Shown in pieces: positions 18,563-29,000 of a stretch of DNA of 60,515 bases. Source of the DNA: Terriglobia bacterium (GTDB lineage Bacteria > Acidobacteriota > Terriglobia > Acidiferrales > UBA7541). Position numbers and translations under genes: made by a program. Within the stretch, counting starts at the first letter, position 1; every line of letters starts with the position of its first letter. The notes below the pieces were generated by a model that ran no database searches, had not been told where the DNA came from, and saw only the letters and a program-made list of their open reading frames with translations. The stretch spans positions 1 through 60,515 of the forward strand of contig JAIQGG010000010.1 of the NCBI GenBank assembly GCA_020072785.1, in the 5' to 3' direction.

Positions 18563-19540
18563 ATGCTGCCGCCGTTCCAAGCGCATCCCCTGTTGCGCAA
18601 CGCCCACTTGATGACCGTCGCCGCGGCCTTCTGGCGGCGGCGCTTCCTGCTGCCCGCCGCGGAGGACCGCCTGTTCCGCGTGGCGGAGGAGACCCAGATC
18701 CTGGGGCGCTGCCACTGGCAGCCGGGCGAGCGGGGGGCGGCCCCCGCGCTGGTGCTGGTGCATGGCCTGGAGGGTTCCAGCGAGTCCTTTTACATGCTGG
18801 GCATTGCGGAGAAGGCCTTCCAGCGGGGCTTTCACGTGCTGCGCCTGAACCAGCGCAACTGCGGCGGTACGGAACGCCTGACGCCGACGCTCTACAACTC
18901 CGGACTGAGCGGGGATTACCGCGCGATGCTCGAGGAGCTGATCGCGCGCGACGCCCTGCCCGCAATCTGCTTCGCGGGCTATTCCATGGGCGGCAACCTG
19001 GTGTTGAAAATGGCCGGGGAGCTGGGCGATGGCGCGCCCGGGGCGCTGCGCGGGGTCTGCGCGGTCTGCCCGGCCCTGGACCTGGCGGCCTGCGCCGACG
19101 CCCTCGAGAAGCGCGAAAATTATTTCTACCAGCGCCATTTCCTGCGCGGTCTGCTGGCGCGCTACGCGCGCAAGGCCGCGCTGTTTCCCGCGCGCTATCC
19201 GCGCAATGGCTTCGGGGCGATCCGTACGGTGCGCGAATTCGACGACAAGATTACCGCCCCGCAGTTCCGCTACCGCGATGCCCAGGACTACTACACGCAC
19301 TCCAGCGCCCGCCGCGTGGTGGCGCAGATCCGCGTGCCCACGCTGCTCCTCACCGCCCAGGACGATCCCTTCGTGCCCTACGCCCCGTTCCTGGAGGCCG
19401 GCGTAAGCAACAATCCCGCGATTACCTTTGAGGCCCCCGAGCATGGCGGGCATTGCGGATTCATCACGAAACGCCCCGGCCCCGGGCGCTTCTGGGCCGA
19501 GGCTCGGGTAGTGGAGTTCTGCGCGCGCCTGTGCGCCTGA
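18563..19540 (+). CDS. Alpha/beta hydrolase, YheT-like
   Basis: 325 residues from ATG 18563. Opens with FQAHPLLRNAHLMTVAAAFWRR, typical of the YheT/embryogenesis-associated subfamily (N-x-H-x-x-T). Oxyanion-side motif VHGLEGSS and nucleophile elbow GYSMGGN (Ser near residue 143) are visible; the acid is likely in LLTAQDDPF and the His in PEHGGHCGF near the end. Probably a cytoplasmic esterase or lipase; the natural substrate is not known. Divergent from guaB, followed by its own terminator. Confidence 0.85.
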   Translation: MLPPFQAHPLLRNAHLMTVAAAFWRRRFLLPAAEDRLFRVAEETQILGRCHWQPGERGAAPALVLVHGLEGSSESFYMLGIAEKAFQRGFHVLRLNQRNCGGTERLTPTLYNSGLSGDYRAMLEELIARDALPAICFAGYSMGGNLVLKMAGELGDGAPGALRGVCAVCPALDLAACADALEKRENYFYQRHFLRGLLARYARKAALFPARYPRNGFGAIRTVREFDDKITAPQFRYRDAQDYYTHSSARRVVAQIRVPTLLLTAQDDPFVPYAPFLEAGVSNNPAITFEAPEHGGHCGFITKRPGPGRFWAEARVVEFCARLCA

Positions 19541-19560
19541 GTTGGCCGCTTCGCGGTCAC
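19541..19560. repeat. REP-like palindrome, single copy (variant)
   Basis: GTTGGCCGCTTCGCGGTCAC, directly after the hydrolase stop. One base from the 20-bp element seen twice at 20995-21041 and twice at 25667-25713. The stem folds around a TTC loop. Confidence 0.8.
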
Positions 19561-19574
19561 GCCTACAGCCGTAG

Positions 19575-19601
19575 CCGCCCTCTTCACAGGGCGGGATTTT
19601 T
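19575..19601 (+). terminator. Intrinsic terminator after the YheT-like hydrolase
   Basis: A 7-bp stem (19575-19581 with 19588-19594) followed by GATTTTT. It ends transcription ahead of the convergent peptidase gene. Confidence 0.75.
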
Positions 19602-19625
19602 CTTCCTGCCGCGGCTACACCCACC

Positions 19626-20936
19626 TCAGCCCAGCGGCTTTTCCAAGGAGACGGCGAAACCCGGGGTGAGGAGCTGCGCGGGGCCGCTGGCGGTAATCAC
19701 CATGTCGTCCTCGCAGCGCACCCCGTATTCGCCCGGCGCGTAGATCCCCGGCTCATTTGAAAAGGTCATCCCCGGCTCGAGAACGGTCTTGCTGCCGCGC
19801 ACCAGGTAGGGATGCTCGTGGCCGTCCAGGCCGATGCCGTGGCCCAGGCGGTGCGTGAAGAACTTGTAGCCGGGCGTGTAGCCGGCGCTGAGGATGACGG
19901 CGCGCGCAGCGTCGTCCACCGAGCCGGAAAGCCGCCCGGCGCGCGCCGCGCGCAGCGCGGCGTCCTGGGCCTCGCGCACCGCGGTGAACGCCCGGAGCAC
20001 CTTCTCCGCAGGCTTGCCCAGGACGCCGGTGCGCGTCACGTCGGACGCATAGTCCTCCACGGTCGTGCCTCCGTCGATCAGGACCACATCGCCCGCGCGC
20101 AGCTTCTGCGGCTTCAGCGAGCCGTGCGGCAGCGCCGCCGAAGCGCCCAGCAGCACCAGCGCGCCCCCGCGCAGCTTCATCTTCGCGAAGCCGCCTTCGA
20201 TCAGTCCCTCGATCTCCTCCTGCGCCATGCCCTCGCGCAGCGAGGCGAAGACCGCGCGGAAGACGTCACAGGTGGCGGCGCAGGCCAGGCGCATCAGCTC
20301 CAGCTCGTGCTCCGATTTGCGGGCCCGGCAGCCGATGGTCACCGGGTCGGCGGAGGAATAGTCGAAATGCGGCGCGGCGTGGCGCAAATGATCGAAGAAG
20401 GTGAAGCGCGTAGTCTCTTCCACGCCCATGCGGCCCCCGCCGAAGCCCTTCTCGGCCAGCGTGGCGGCGATCAGCTGCGCGGGGCTCTTGTCCTCGGACC
20501 AGACGCGGATGTCAGCGGGGAAGCGCAGTTGCTCGCGCAGGCGGCCCTCTTCGAATGCCGGGCAGACGAAGAAGGGGTCGCCGCTGCGTGGCAGGACCAG
20601 CGCCAGGAGCCGCTCGCTGAGGCCCCAGCGGATGCCCGTGAAGTAGTAGAGCGAAGTGCCCGGCGTGACGAACAGCGCGTCGAAACGCGGGCGCAGCTCG
20701 CTCATGAGCTGTTGCGCATGCTCCAGCCGTCCGCGGAACTCTTCCGGGGTAATCGGCCGCACGCGCTCCCCCAGCGGCTTCAGCCCGGAGAACGCTGCGG
20801 GAAGATCCGAGCCGGAGGCGGCAGCCTCGGCGTTGGCCGCCGCGCCCGCCGGCAGCAGCGATAGCGCCGAAGCGGAGGCGCCAGCCTGCAGGAATTGACG
20901 TCGGGAAAAGCGCGAGTTCGACACAGGTTTTGTCAT
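19626..20936 (-). CDS. Tat-exported M24-family Xaa-Pro peptidase
   Basis: 436 residues. N-terminal twin-arginine signal FSRRQFLQAGASASALSLLPAG, so the enzyme should be exported folded. The creatinase-like N-domain is followed by the M24 pita-bread domain with the metal ligands: Asp in LIDGGTT, Asp in ASDVTRTG, His in LGHGIGLDGHEHP, Glu in NEPGIY, Glu in VRCEDD. The family cleaves X-Pro bonds (PepQ/PepP type); exact specificity is unclear. Periplasmic location suggests scavenging of proline-rich peptides. Confidence 0.9.
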   Translation of the reverse strand: MTKPVSNSRFSRRQFLQAGASASALSLLPAGAAANAEAAASGSDLPAAFSGLKPLGERVRPITPEEFRGRLEHAQQLMSELRPRFDALFVTPGTSLYYFTGIRWGLSERLLALVLPRSGDPFFVCPAFEEGRLREQLRFPADIRVWSEDKSPAQLIAATLAEKGFGGGRMGVEETTRFTFFDHLRHAAPHFDYSSADPVTIGCRARKSEHELELMRLACAATCDVFRAVFASLREGMAQEEIEGLIEGGFAKMKLRGGALVLLGASAALPHGSLKPQKLRAGDVVLIDGGTTVEDYASDVTRTGVLGKPAEKVLRAFTAVREAQDAALRAARAGRLSGSVDDAARAVILSAGYTPGYKFFTHRLGHGIGLDGHEHPYLVRGSKTVLEPGMTFSNEPGIYAPGEYGVRCEDDMVITASGPAQLLTPGFAVSLEKPLG

Positions 20937-20994
20937 GGCGGAGAGAACGATTATCCGGATGAGGGCGGGCTGTCAAGCGGAAGCGATGCGGCAC

Positions 20995-21041
20995 GTTGAC
21001 CGCTTCGCGGTCACACATGCAGTTGACCGCTTCGCGGTCAC
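20995..21041. repeat. REP-like palindrome, tandem pair
   Basis: Two identical copies of GTTGACCGCTTCGCGGTCAC at 20995-21014 and 21022-21041, i.e. at a 27-bp period. Each folds into a 7-bp stem with a TTC loop. They lie between the peptidase start and the Oar-like gene's 3' end. Confidence 0.92.
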
Positions 21042-21122
21042 GCATAGAATCCCCGCCAACCCCTCGGCCGTTTGCGGGAACAGTTGTCCTAGTCTTGTGC
21101 ACCCGCACAAAGCCCTAAAAGC

Positions 21123-21155
21123 ACTAGCGGCGCCGCTCTGAGCGGCGCCGCTAGT
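21123..21155 (-). terminator. Terminator of the Oar-like gene
   Basis: A perfect 15-bp inverted repeat (21123-21137 with 21141-21155, loop CTG). On the minus strand it is followed by GCTTTT, and it sits 29 nt beyond the stop codon at 21184. The T-run is short, so efficiency is uncertain. Confidence 0.7.
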
Positions 21156-21183
21156 CTAACCCAGCAAGAGTAGACCGTGGATC

Positions 21184-24100
21184 CTAGAAGATGACCTTCA
21201 ACGAAGCCTGCATCTTCCGTTGATCCGTCGCTGTGGTTGTGTAGGTTCCGAAGAAGGCCGAGGTCAACGTGTTCTGGAAACCCGAGAAGTTCGCGTGGTT
21301 GAAGACGTTGTACATCTCCCACCGGAATTGCAAGTTCACCTTCTCGGTCACCCGCGTGTTCTTGAGGATTCCCGTGTCGAAGTTGACTAGGTTGTCGAGC
21401 CGGAGCGAGTTGCGCGGGCTCGTCCCGAAATTCCCGAGCAGTGGCTGTGTCAACCCGAACCCGCTGGCATTGCCGCAACCGATGTTCGTTGCTGGGGCAG
21501 GTGGGGCAGGCTGGGGCTCGATGCCAATCTGGCGTCCGCACAGAGTTCCCGGGCCGCCTAAAACAGCTATGCCCGGATTGTCTGGGTTACCGGGAATATT
21601 CGCGGCTGCGGCGCTCCCGAACGGCACTGGTGTGAACTGCGTTGGATCGCCGTTCGCCCGCACTGTTCCTCCACCCAACAAGGAAACGTCTGAGACTCCG
21701 CGGCGAGTCCCGCTGAAGATCGAGGTCGGGAATCCCGACTGAATTGTAAAGATTCCATTGATTGCCCAGCCGTCGAGCGCTTTGCCCGCAATTCCGTGGA
21801 ACCGCTTCGTCCACGGAATTTCCCACACATGACTGATCACAAATCGCTGGCGGATGTCGAACTGAGAACTTGCCCGGTTTGACGCCGGATTGCGCGGATC
21901 CTGGAAGTTCGCCGAGTCGTTCACCAGCACACCCAGCACGTCGGAGATGTCGTCAATCGCGTGGCCATAGGTGTAGGAAGCGTCGAAGCTGAGCCCATGA
22001 CTGAGCTGCTTCAGCACCTCCAACTGCAACCCGTGATAGGTCGACGTCCCGATGCTCTGCACCTGCGTCACCGCGTTAAACCGATGATCGAGGCGAATGT
22101 TAAGCGGACTCAAAAGCGCCGCCTGACCATTCTCCTTGGCGAACGCCGTGGTGAACTGTGTGCGGCGGGTGTCCTCGTCCGCAAGGCTGGTTGCCGGTGC
22201 GGGACGGAGTTCCTGGGGAATAAGGTTGATCGGAATCGAGGCCTGCAGGAACTTCGATTGCGTCGCGACGTAACTTGCCTTGACCACGTAGTCCTTGAAG
22301 AGCCGCACTTCCACGCCGGCATTCCATTGCGCCGTGCGCGGGTTCTTCAAGTTCTGATCCACCGGCGCAATCGCCCCGAAGTTCTGCTGCGTCGCCAGGA
22401 AGGAGCCGACTGCCGCCATGGCATCCGTCTGCGCTTGCGCCGTGCCCGCCATTAGATTGGCGTAGGAGTTGCTCCCGGTTATCGCCGCTCCGTTCAGGCT
22501 GATCGAAGGCATAAACGGCGAGGAGAACCGCAGGTTTGTGATCGGGTTCAGGAAGATGTAGTCATACGCCCATCCATACCCGCCTCGAACCACGAATCTC
22601 CCGCGATTTGGGTTCCAGGCTGCGCCCAGTCGCGGGGCCCAGTTGTTGTTCCGCGCGAAGGCACTGCCGCCGAGGTCTATGCTGCCGAGGGGGCCAGTGC
22701 CACCGCCGCCGATGGGCGAGAAATTGTTCCGATCCAGGTTTGCGAGGATGTTGTTCACTTCGGATACGCCGCCGGCCGACTCGAAACGAATTCCCAGGTT
22801 CAGCGTGAACGTGCTCGTCACCCGATAGTCGTCCTGCGCGAACAGATAAACGTCCGTGGCGCGGTTCCCACGGATGGAAGTTCCAAAGCGTTGGGTATAC
22901 GCGTTCGGGATGCCATTCTGGAAATCCGCCAGGTTCGCAAACGTGATCGTGCCGCGAAGGTTTGAGTCAAAAACGCTATTTGCCTGGTAACGGAGAATGT
23001 CCATACCAAACTTCAGCCCGTGGCTTCCTTTGGACACGGAGACGGAGTCGCTGTACTGGAACGTGTTCTGGACGCGTCCTTGAGGTATGCCGGCCCAAAT
23101 GCCCATCCCATCAAACCCAGAAATTGTGGTCTGCGGTGCATAGGGTGCCGAGAGAGTCGTGAACGGCACGAAGTTCGGGTTGCTCCGGCCAAACGCAAAG
23201 CGAAATTGATTGATCACCGCCGAGGAAAAAATGTGCGTGTGCCCGAAGTTGAACGCACGGTCCGTGGACGTGACATTTGCCCCATAGTTCGGCAAGTTCG
23301 TGAAGATGAACGTGAGACCGGGACTTACGGAGCTAATGGGGTTTGTCCCGTACCTGGACGTTATCATGTCCTTGCCGTTGCGGAACGTCTGATCAATTCG
23401 CACCGACCACGCGTACTGATTGCCCGCATTCGGAGCCGCAGCGTTTAGACTCCCAGAGCTGGATGTCGGCGCGCCTAAAGCCGTGAACAGAGCCTGCGAA
23501 GTCGGATCAGTGATGGCAGCCTGCTCCGTAGGAGTCAGCACGCTGGCAGCGCTGCTGGAGCCGGCGCCCCGGTTCTTTATGCCTTCATAGTGCCCGAAGG
23601 CGAACAAATGGTTCTTGACGATTGGGCCACCCGCCGTGAAGCCCCATTGATTCTGGATGAAGGGAGTCACCTGGCCCGTCGGATGTTCCAGCGTATACTG
23701 ATCAAAGAAGTCGCGCGCATTGAATGCCGAGTTCTGATGGAACCAGTACGCCGTCCCGTGGAATTCGTTGGTGCCCCCCTTCGTGATGATCTGCACCTGG
23801 GCGCCGCCGTTCCGTCCGAACTCTGCCGAGAAGTTATTCGTGATCAGCTTAAACTCTTGCACGGCATCGAGGCTGAACGTGCCCGTGCCGGAAGATCCCG
23901 TCGTCGATATGTCCGTCGCGGTGATGTTGTCCACGGTGATGTTGTTCCCGCGGCCTCGTTGGCCGTTGGCGTTGAAACTGCCCGATCCGAGGAACGGGTT
24001 GTCCTTGCTCACCGGCGCAACCCCTGGCGCCAAAGTCGCATACGCCACAGGATCCCGGCCCAGGTTGGGGAGATCGAGAACGGTCTTGGCATCCAGCGAG

Positions 24101-24513
24101 GTACTTATTTGCGAGCTCGCAACGTCCAAGAGAGTTGCCGCACCCCCTTCGACCGTGACTACCTCGCTCACTGCTCCGACTTCTAGCGAGAGATTGAGGC
24201 GAATCACTTCGCCGCTGCGGATGACCACTGTGGTCTCCAATACCCGGAAACCTTGCTTTTCAATACGTACCCCATAACTTCCAACGTCCAACTGCTGTGT
24301 TGAGAATTCTCCCGAGTCATTCGTGATGACCGTCCGTGTAGCGCCGGTCGCCGCATTTTTGATCGTGACCGTCGCTTGGGATACCGCCAGCCCCTTGGGG
24401 TCAAAGATCGTGCCCTGAAGATCTCCTGTCAGGGCGGCGTAAGCTGGCAGAACCAACAGGAAAACAACCGCCAATCCTAGGACGAACCACTTTGCAAGAA
24501 CTGTATTTCGCAT
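21184..24513 (-). CDS. Oar-like TonB-dependent outer-membrane receptor
   Basis: 1,109 residues. Signal peptide at 1-27 (WFVLGLAVVFLLVLPAYA), a carboxypeptidase-regulatory-like Ig fold at about 30-110 (GTIFDPKGLAVSQATVTI), then a TonB plug (about 120-240, including NITVDNITATD and DAVQEFKLITNNFSAEFGRNGG) and a long beta-barrel ending in Phe, typical of outer-membrane proteins. Such receptors are greatly expanded in Acidobacteriota and probably import large oligomers; the substrate is unknown. SD gaggag 8 nt before ATG. Codon use is visibly less GC-rich than the neighbouring housekeeping genes, compatible with transfer or family-specific composition. Confidence 0.92.
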   Translation of the reverse strand: MRNTVLAKWFVLGLAVVFLLVLPAYAALTGDLQGTIFDPKGLAVSQATVTIKNAATGATRTVITNDSGEFSTQQLDVGSYGVRIEKQGFRVLETTVVIRSGEVIRLNLSLEVGAVSEVVTVEGGAATLLDVASSQISTSLDAKTVLDLPNLGRDPVAYATLAPGVAPVSKDNPFLGSGSFNANGQRGRGNNITVDNITATDISTTGSSGTGTFSLDAVQEFKLITNNFSAEFGRNGGAQVQIITKGGTNEFHGTAYWFHQNSAFNARDFFDQYTLEHPTGQVTPFIQNQWGFTAGGPIVKNHLFAFGHYEGIKNRGAGSSSAASVLTPTEQAAITDPTSQALFTALGAPTSSSGSLNAAAPNAGNQYAWSVRIDQTFRNGKDMITSRYGTNPISSVSPGLTFIFTNLPNYGANVTSTDRAFNFGHTHIFSSAVINQFRFAFGRSNPNFVPFTTLSAPYAPQTTISGFDGMGIWAGIPQGRVQNTFQYSDSVSVSKGSHGLKFGMDILRYQANSVFDSNLRGTITFANLADFQNGIPNAYTQRFGTSIRGNRATDVYLFAQDDYRVTSTFTLNLGIRFESAGGVSEVNNILANLDRNNFSPIGGGGTGPLGSIDLGGSAFARNNNWAPRLGAAWNPNRGRFVVRGGYGWAYDYIFLNPITNLRFSSPFMPSISLNGAAITGSNSYANLMAGTAQAQTDAMAAVGSFLATQQNFGAIAPVDQNLKNPRTAQWNAGVEVRLFKDYVVKASYVATQSKFLQASIPINLIPQELRPAPATSLADEDTRRTQFTTAFAKENGQAALLSPLNIRLDHRFNAVTQVQSIGTSTYHGLQLEVLKQLSHGLSFDASYTYGHAIDDISDVLGVLVNDSANFQDPRNPASNRASSQFDIRQRFVISHVWEIPWTKRFHGIAGKALDGWAINGIFTIQSGFPTSIFSGTRRGVSDVSLLGGGTVRANGDPTQFTPVPFGSAAAANIPGNPDNPGIAVLGGPGTLCGRQIGIEPQPAPPAPATNIGCGNASGFGLTQPLLGNFGTSPRNSLRLDNLVNFDTGILKNTRVTEKVNLQFRWEMYNVFNHANFSGFQNTLTSAFFGTYTTTATDQRKMQASLKVIF

Positions 24514-24893
24514 GTTTACGCACTCCTCGATGAGGTTTTCGAAACGCTAAGACTAACGTTCAGTCGTAAAGTGTTGGCTGTTATTCCAGCACCACTACCC
24601 CCAGTGCTGGATATACGGACTGCCCTGGACTAGAAGTACTGCAAACACTTAGCCAATATCACTAAAATATAAGAGCTGTGTTTCCTGTATTTTAGATATG
24701 TTCATGGTTAGCTATATGCGGTAAATGTATATTTTTCAGAAATGATATACGGTTATTCATAGACTTCATTCTGGCTCAAATCCCTTCATCCACGTTCAAG
24801 CCCCGTTGGTAGAAGGAAGGTAAGTCGCAAAGGTGAGACGAAAAGCAAGGACAATCAAAAGAAATAAAAGAATTCCGAATATTAAGAGGGAAT
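24514..24893. other. Gene-free A/T-rich stretch upstream of the Oar-like gene
   Basis: About 380 bases without a convincing gene. It holds the 5' region of the Oar-like gene, with a small inverted repeat (CCAGCAC/GTGCTGG around 24576-24599), and a strongly A/T-rich block at 24650-24800. No promoter matched well enough to call. Confidence 0.6.
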
Positions 24894-25598
24894 CTAAAGC
24901 TGTTCCATGCTCACTGCGGAGATTTCTTTCCCTTGGATTTTGATTTCGACGGCCAGCGGCGGGCGCAGGTCGGAGCCCTGCACGATAGCCCCGCGTACCC
25001 AGACGTTGCCGGGGCGGCTCATCAGGCGCAGGGGGTCGAAGACCGTACGGCTGCAGGGATCGCCCACCATGGGGTGCTTGGCGCGGAAGCCGTAATCCGT
25101 CGCCAGCTTGTGCATATCGGTGAGGTATTCGAGCTGGCAGCGGCCCAGGGGCACCTCCAGCGAAAAGCCCCAGTAGGAGCTGGCGGAGGACGCCGAGCCA
25201 CCCGGGAGGCGCACCAGCAGCGCCGGCACATTGGCGCCCGTGACGCGGTTGTAAAAGAAGAAGGCTTTCGACGACCACGGTTGGGCCATTTCGCCCACTG
25301 TGGCGATCACCGGCTGGGCCTCGGTGGCCACCGGGGGCGGCGGCGTATCGGCGGGGGCCGGCACCACGATCTGCGGTGCGGGTTCGGCCTGCACGTGCTC
25401 GACGCGCTTCGGGCGCAGGAATACCAGCGCAAACAGCAGCCCGGCGAGCAGCACGAAACCGATGCCGCTGGCCAGCCGCACCGTGGGGCTCAGGCTGGCG
25501 AAGAACCCGGCAGGGCGCGCCGCCGCCGCGGGTTTATCCAGCCCGGGAATCTGCGGCATCTCGACCTTAAAGCGTTCCGGTGATGGCTGATCGGGCAT
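24894..25598 (-). CDS. Single-pass membrane protein of unknown function
   Basis: 234 residues from ATG 25598, preceded by gggaag; a TTG 12 bases upstream is an alternative. A short cytoplasmic N-terminus (rich in Pro and Ala), one membrane helix at about 38-62 (IGFVLLAGLLFALVFL), a Pro/Ala linker, then a globular C-terminal domain of about 150 residues with two Cys. I do not recognise the family. The topology suggests a periplasmic domain. It lies between two REP-like pairs and is not obviously in an operon with the receptor (380-base gap). Confidence 0.75.
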   Translation of the reverse strand: MPDQPSPERFKVEMPQIPGLDKPAAAARPAGFFASLSPTVRLASGIGFVLLAGLLFALVFLRPKRVEHVQAEPAPQIVVPAPADTPPPPVATEAQPVIATVGEMAQPWSSKAFFFYNRVTGANVPALLVRLPGGSASSASSYWGFSLEVPLGRCQLEYLTDMHKLATDYGFRAKHPMVGDPCSRTVFDPLRLMSRPGNVWVRGAIVQGSDLRPPLAVEIKIQGKEISAVSMEQL

Positions 25599-26017
25599 TG
25601 TGCTTCCCAAGAATGGTTTGGAATCCGGCGCGCTATCCCAGGCCGGAAATCCGTAATGAGCAATGAGTTGACCGCTTCGCGGTCACGCTCGTAGTTGACC
25701 GCTTCGCGGTCACGCCTACAAACGCTGCACGAACTGGCCACACGAAACGGCCGCGCTGGGCGGCCATCCCTGCCAGGAAGGACTGCTACCCATGGCCCTC
25801 AGTTTATGCCTGAGGCGCGCAAGTCGCAACTAGGTAGGGGGTTGATCTCCCGGGGAGCCTCTGCCGAGGCGGGTTGTGGAAGGCAGCCTGCCAGGGAGGG
25901 GCCCGGCGGTTTCGGTTATCCTAAACGCCACAGGTGTGCGAGCCGGGGCTTGTTTCATTTCTTGCGCGCGCCTACTGTAAGTGGAGGGTAGCAGTAGGGC
26001 CTGGATCGGCTCGACTC
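25599..26017. other. Gene-free spacer with a REP-like pair
   Basis: About 420 bases between divergent genes. Apart from the palindromic pair at 25667-25713 I see nothing that can be called; some short readings in the 5' part of the next gene extend into it but lack a start context. Confidence 0.6.
25667..25713. repeat. REP-like palindrome, tandem pair
   Basis: Two identical copies of GTTGACCGCTTCGCGGTCAC at 25667-25686 and 25694-25713, again at exactly 27 bp, matching the pair at 20995-21041 in core and period but not in the 7-bp linker. Confidence 0.92.
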
Positions 26018-29000
26018 ATGAGCGCTGACACACGAGCGACGGCGCGCAGCTTTGTGCGCAGCCTGAACATCCTCCTGAAATTCGCACGGCTCTATGAGTT
26101 CGGCCATGCGCGCACCACCGCGCAATTTGACACCACCTGGCGGGAACTGCACACCGCGCTGCAGGAAAGCGGCGGCAGCGGCATCCTGCTGGGCTCCTCC
26201 GGTAACCAGATCCTGATCGACGGCGAGCCCCTCGGCGGAGCAGCCGCCGAACGCAGCTTTGCCCAGCTTCTCTCCTCCGCCGGCATCGCCAGCATCCACT
26301 TCGCTCCCAGCGTGACCCAGGCGCAGTTCGCGCGCTTCGTGCGCGCCTTTCCCACGGGCCACTCCAAGCCCCAGGCCCTGGCCGAACAACTGAAGGCGAC
26401 CCTGGCCGGCGATACCAGCATTCGCCTGAACGAGATCCGCTTCGTGGCCGAAGACGCTTCGACCCCCGGGGTGACGGCGGCGGCCCAGCTCACGGCCAAG
26501 GTTCTGGGCGCGGCCGGCGATAAGTTCAAGGATTTCCTGGAAGACCCCCAGAAAATGTTGCAACTTCTCCTGGCGGCGGAAGGCTCGCGCGCACCGGGCT
26601 CCGGAGCGGCCAGTGGGCCGGGCGGAGGCGGCGGAACCGGCGGCGCTGGTTGGGGCGGCGGCGGATCCGGAAACCTCTGGGATGCCGGTCAAGGCGGAGG
26701 TGGCAGCGGCGCAGGCGGGTCCGGCCAGCCGGGCGGCGGGGAAGGAGTGGGAACAGGCTCTGGCCTAAGTTCCGGGACAGGCTCCGGATTCGGCGCAGGG
26801 GGTACAGGAGCGGGTCCTGGAGGTTCCGGCACCGGCGTTGGCGCAGGCCCCGGCGGTAGCGGGTCGGGCATTGCTTCCGGTGGCCCTGGCGGAGGTGCCG
26901 GAGCGGGTTCCAGCGGTGGCGACGTGCGCCGACACGGAAAATGGCTGGCGGCGAGCGCGTTGCTGCGCGGAAGTCCGGCCGCTGCTGGGGGTCCTGCGGC
27001 ACTCCCGGGTGGCCCCGGCGGGTTTTCGGTGGCCGAGGATGATGTGCGCTCCATGCTCTCCCTGTTTGCGCAGTTGGGCCGCAGCCACAAAGACCCCGAT
27101 GCCAAGGCGGATCTGCCCAATTTCCAATCGCGGCTCTCGGCCATGCCCGTGCGCGCGCAGGTCACCCTGCAGCAGGCCCTGGCCGGGTTGGCAGCCCAGG
27201 CGCCCACCGACAAACCGGATAAACCCATGTTGCTGCGCCTGGCGGAGCACATCGCCATCCGCTTCGCGCTGGACAGCTACGAGCGTGGGGAGCTGCGCGT
27301 CAATGCCGTGAAGCAGATGCTCGACCGCATGAACCAGGAGATCACCGGGCTGCGCAAGATCCTGGGACAGCACGAAGAGGTGATGGCCGGCGCGGGCCTG
27401 CAGGTGCAGAGCTATACCGAGTTGCTGGACCAGGAGTTCTGGGAGCAGGTGCCGGAAGAGAACAAGCGCGAGGTGCTGGCTTCGGACGAAGCCTGGTGCG
27501 TGCCGCCGCGCAACGTGCGCGCCTTCCTCGAGGAGGTGGTCAAGCGCGGCGAACTCAAGACGGTCAACGAAATCCTGCTGAAGTATTGCGCGTGCATCGC
27601 CCTGCCGGCGCCCGAGGCGCGGCGCACCACGGCCATCGGCCTCTCCGAGCTCGCCGCACTCTACGGCAGCGGCGACGGCAGCGCGCTGATCGAAGCGATC
27701 CGGCGGCTGGGCCTCCAGCTGGCAGTGGAGCGCGAACCGGACCTGCAGACCATGATCAGCGCGGCGTTTGTGCGCCTGAGCCAGGAGGCGGCGGGCAAAC
27801 GCTGCTATCCGGCCATGCAGCAGGCTCTGGCCTCGCTGGAAGTCGTGGAGGCGCAGCGGCCGGGCACGCTGCAGAGCCTGCGCCCGCGCATCGGCTCCGA
27901 AGAGCGCCTGCCGGAGTTCGTCGAAGAGGCGCTGCGCGACGGGCGGCTCCCTGATGGACTGCTCGAGATTCTATGCCAGATGCCGCAGGCGGCCCTGCGC
28001 TACGTCACCAGCCGCTTCGGCCGCAGCGGATTCCGGGAGGACTGCGAACTGTTGGCGGAGATCGTGCGCGGGCTGGGCGAGACGAGCGCGTACAACCTGC
28101 TGGAATCGCTGAAAACTGCGCCGGCCGTGGAAGCAGTGGAAACCGTGGGCCTGCTCAGCCAGCTGGAGCCGGAGGCCGTGGGAAAAGTGCTGCCGGTGCG
28201 CCTGGCGCAGTGGCCGCGCACGGCTCACGACCGCGTCGTGCGGCAATTGTCGGCGGCGCCGGCGGAGCACCGGGCGCACCAGTTGGTTGCGCTGTTCGAC
28301 GCGCTGGACCCGCTGATCCAGCCCTCGGCCCTGGACGAAATGGGCATGACGGGGCGTGCGGAGTGCATCCCCAAACTGCTGGAACTGGTCGCAGCGGAGG
28401 GCACCCCCGGCTACGTGCGGCTGAAGGCCATCGAGGCCCTGGGGCGTTTGCGCGCGCAGGCCGCCAGCGCGCCGCTGTTGCAGATCCTCGATTCGCGCCA
28501 GGTGTGGCGCTGGGTGCATGCCATGGAACTGCGCATCGCCGCGGCGCAGGCCCTCCTGCGCATCGATCCGGTCATCGCCATGCAACGCCTGGCCGGCGGC
28601 GGCCTGGAGCGCAAGGACCTGACCTTCGAGCCCATTGACCCGGAGCCCGGCTCCACGGTTATCCGCCAGCGGCGCTACGCGCGCCTGCGCCTGTCGCGCA
28701 GCCTGGCCGCGCTCACCACCAACCTGCGCGAAAATTTCAAGATTGCCGTTGCTGAACTGAACCTCGGCGGAGGCCTGGGTACCAGTGAGCGCCACCTTGC
28801 TCCCGGCACCCTCCTGGCCCTGAAGTTCTCCAGCGGCGTGCGTTCCATCAAGGCCCAGGCGGTGGTGCGCGGGGCGCGTCCGCAAACCCTGGCCTTTGAA
28901 TTCGTAGAGATTGATCTCGAGGAGCGCCTGCGCTTGCGCAAGCTGCTGCTGGAGTCCGGGAGCACGCCGCTGGCCGCCAATGTCGGCAACCGCAGCCACC

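Noticed and set aside
24796-25278. Minus-strand frame ending in a hydrophobic segment, overlapping the small membrane protein
   Set aside because: It is out of frame with the better-supported 24894-25598 gene, has Arg/Pro/Gly-rich shadow composition, and only its non-overlapping end looks protein-like.
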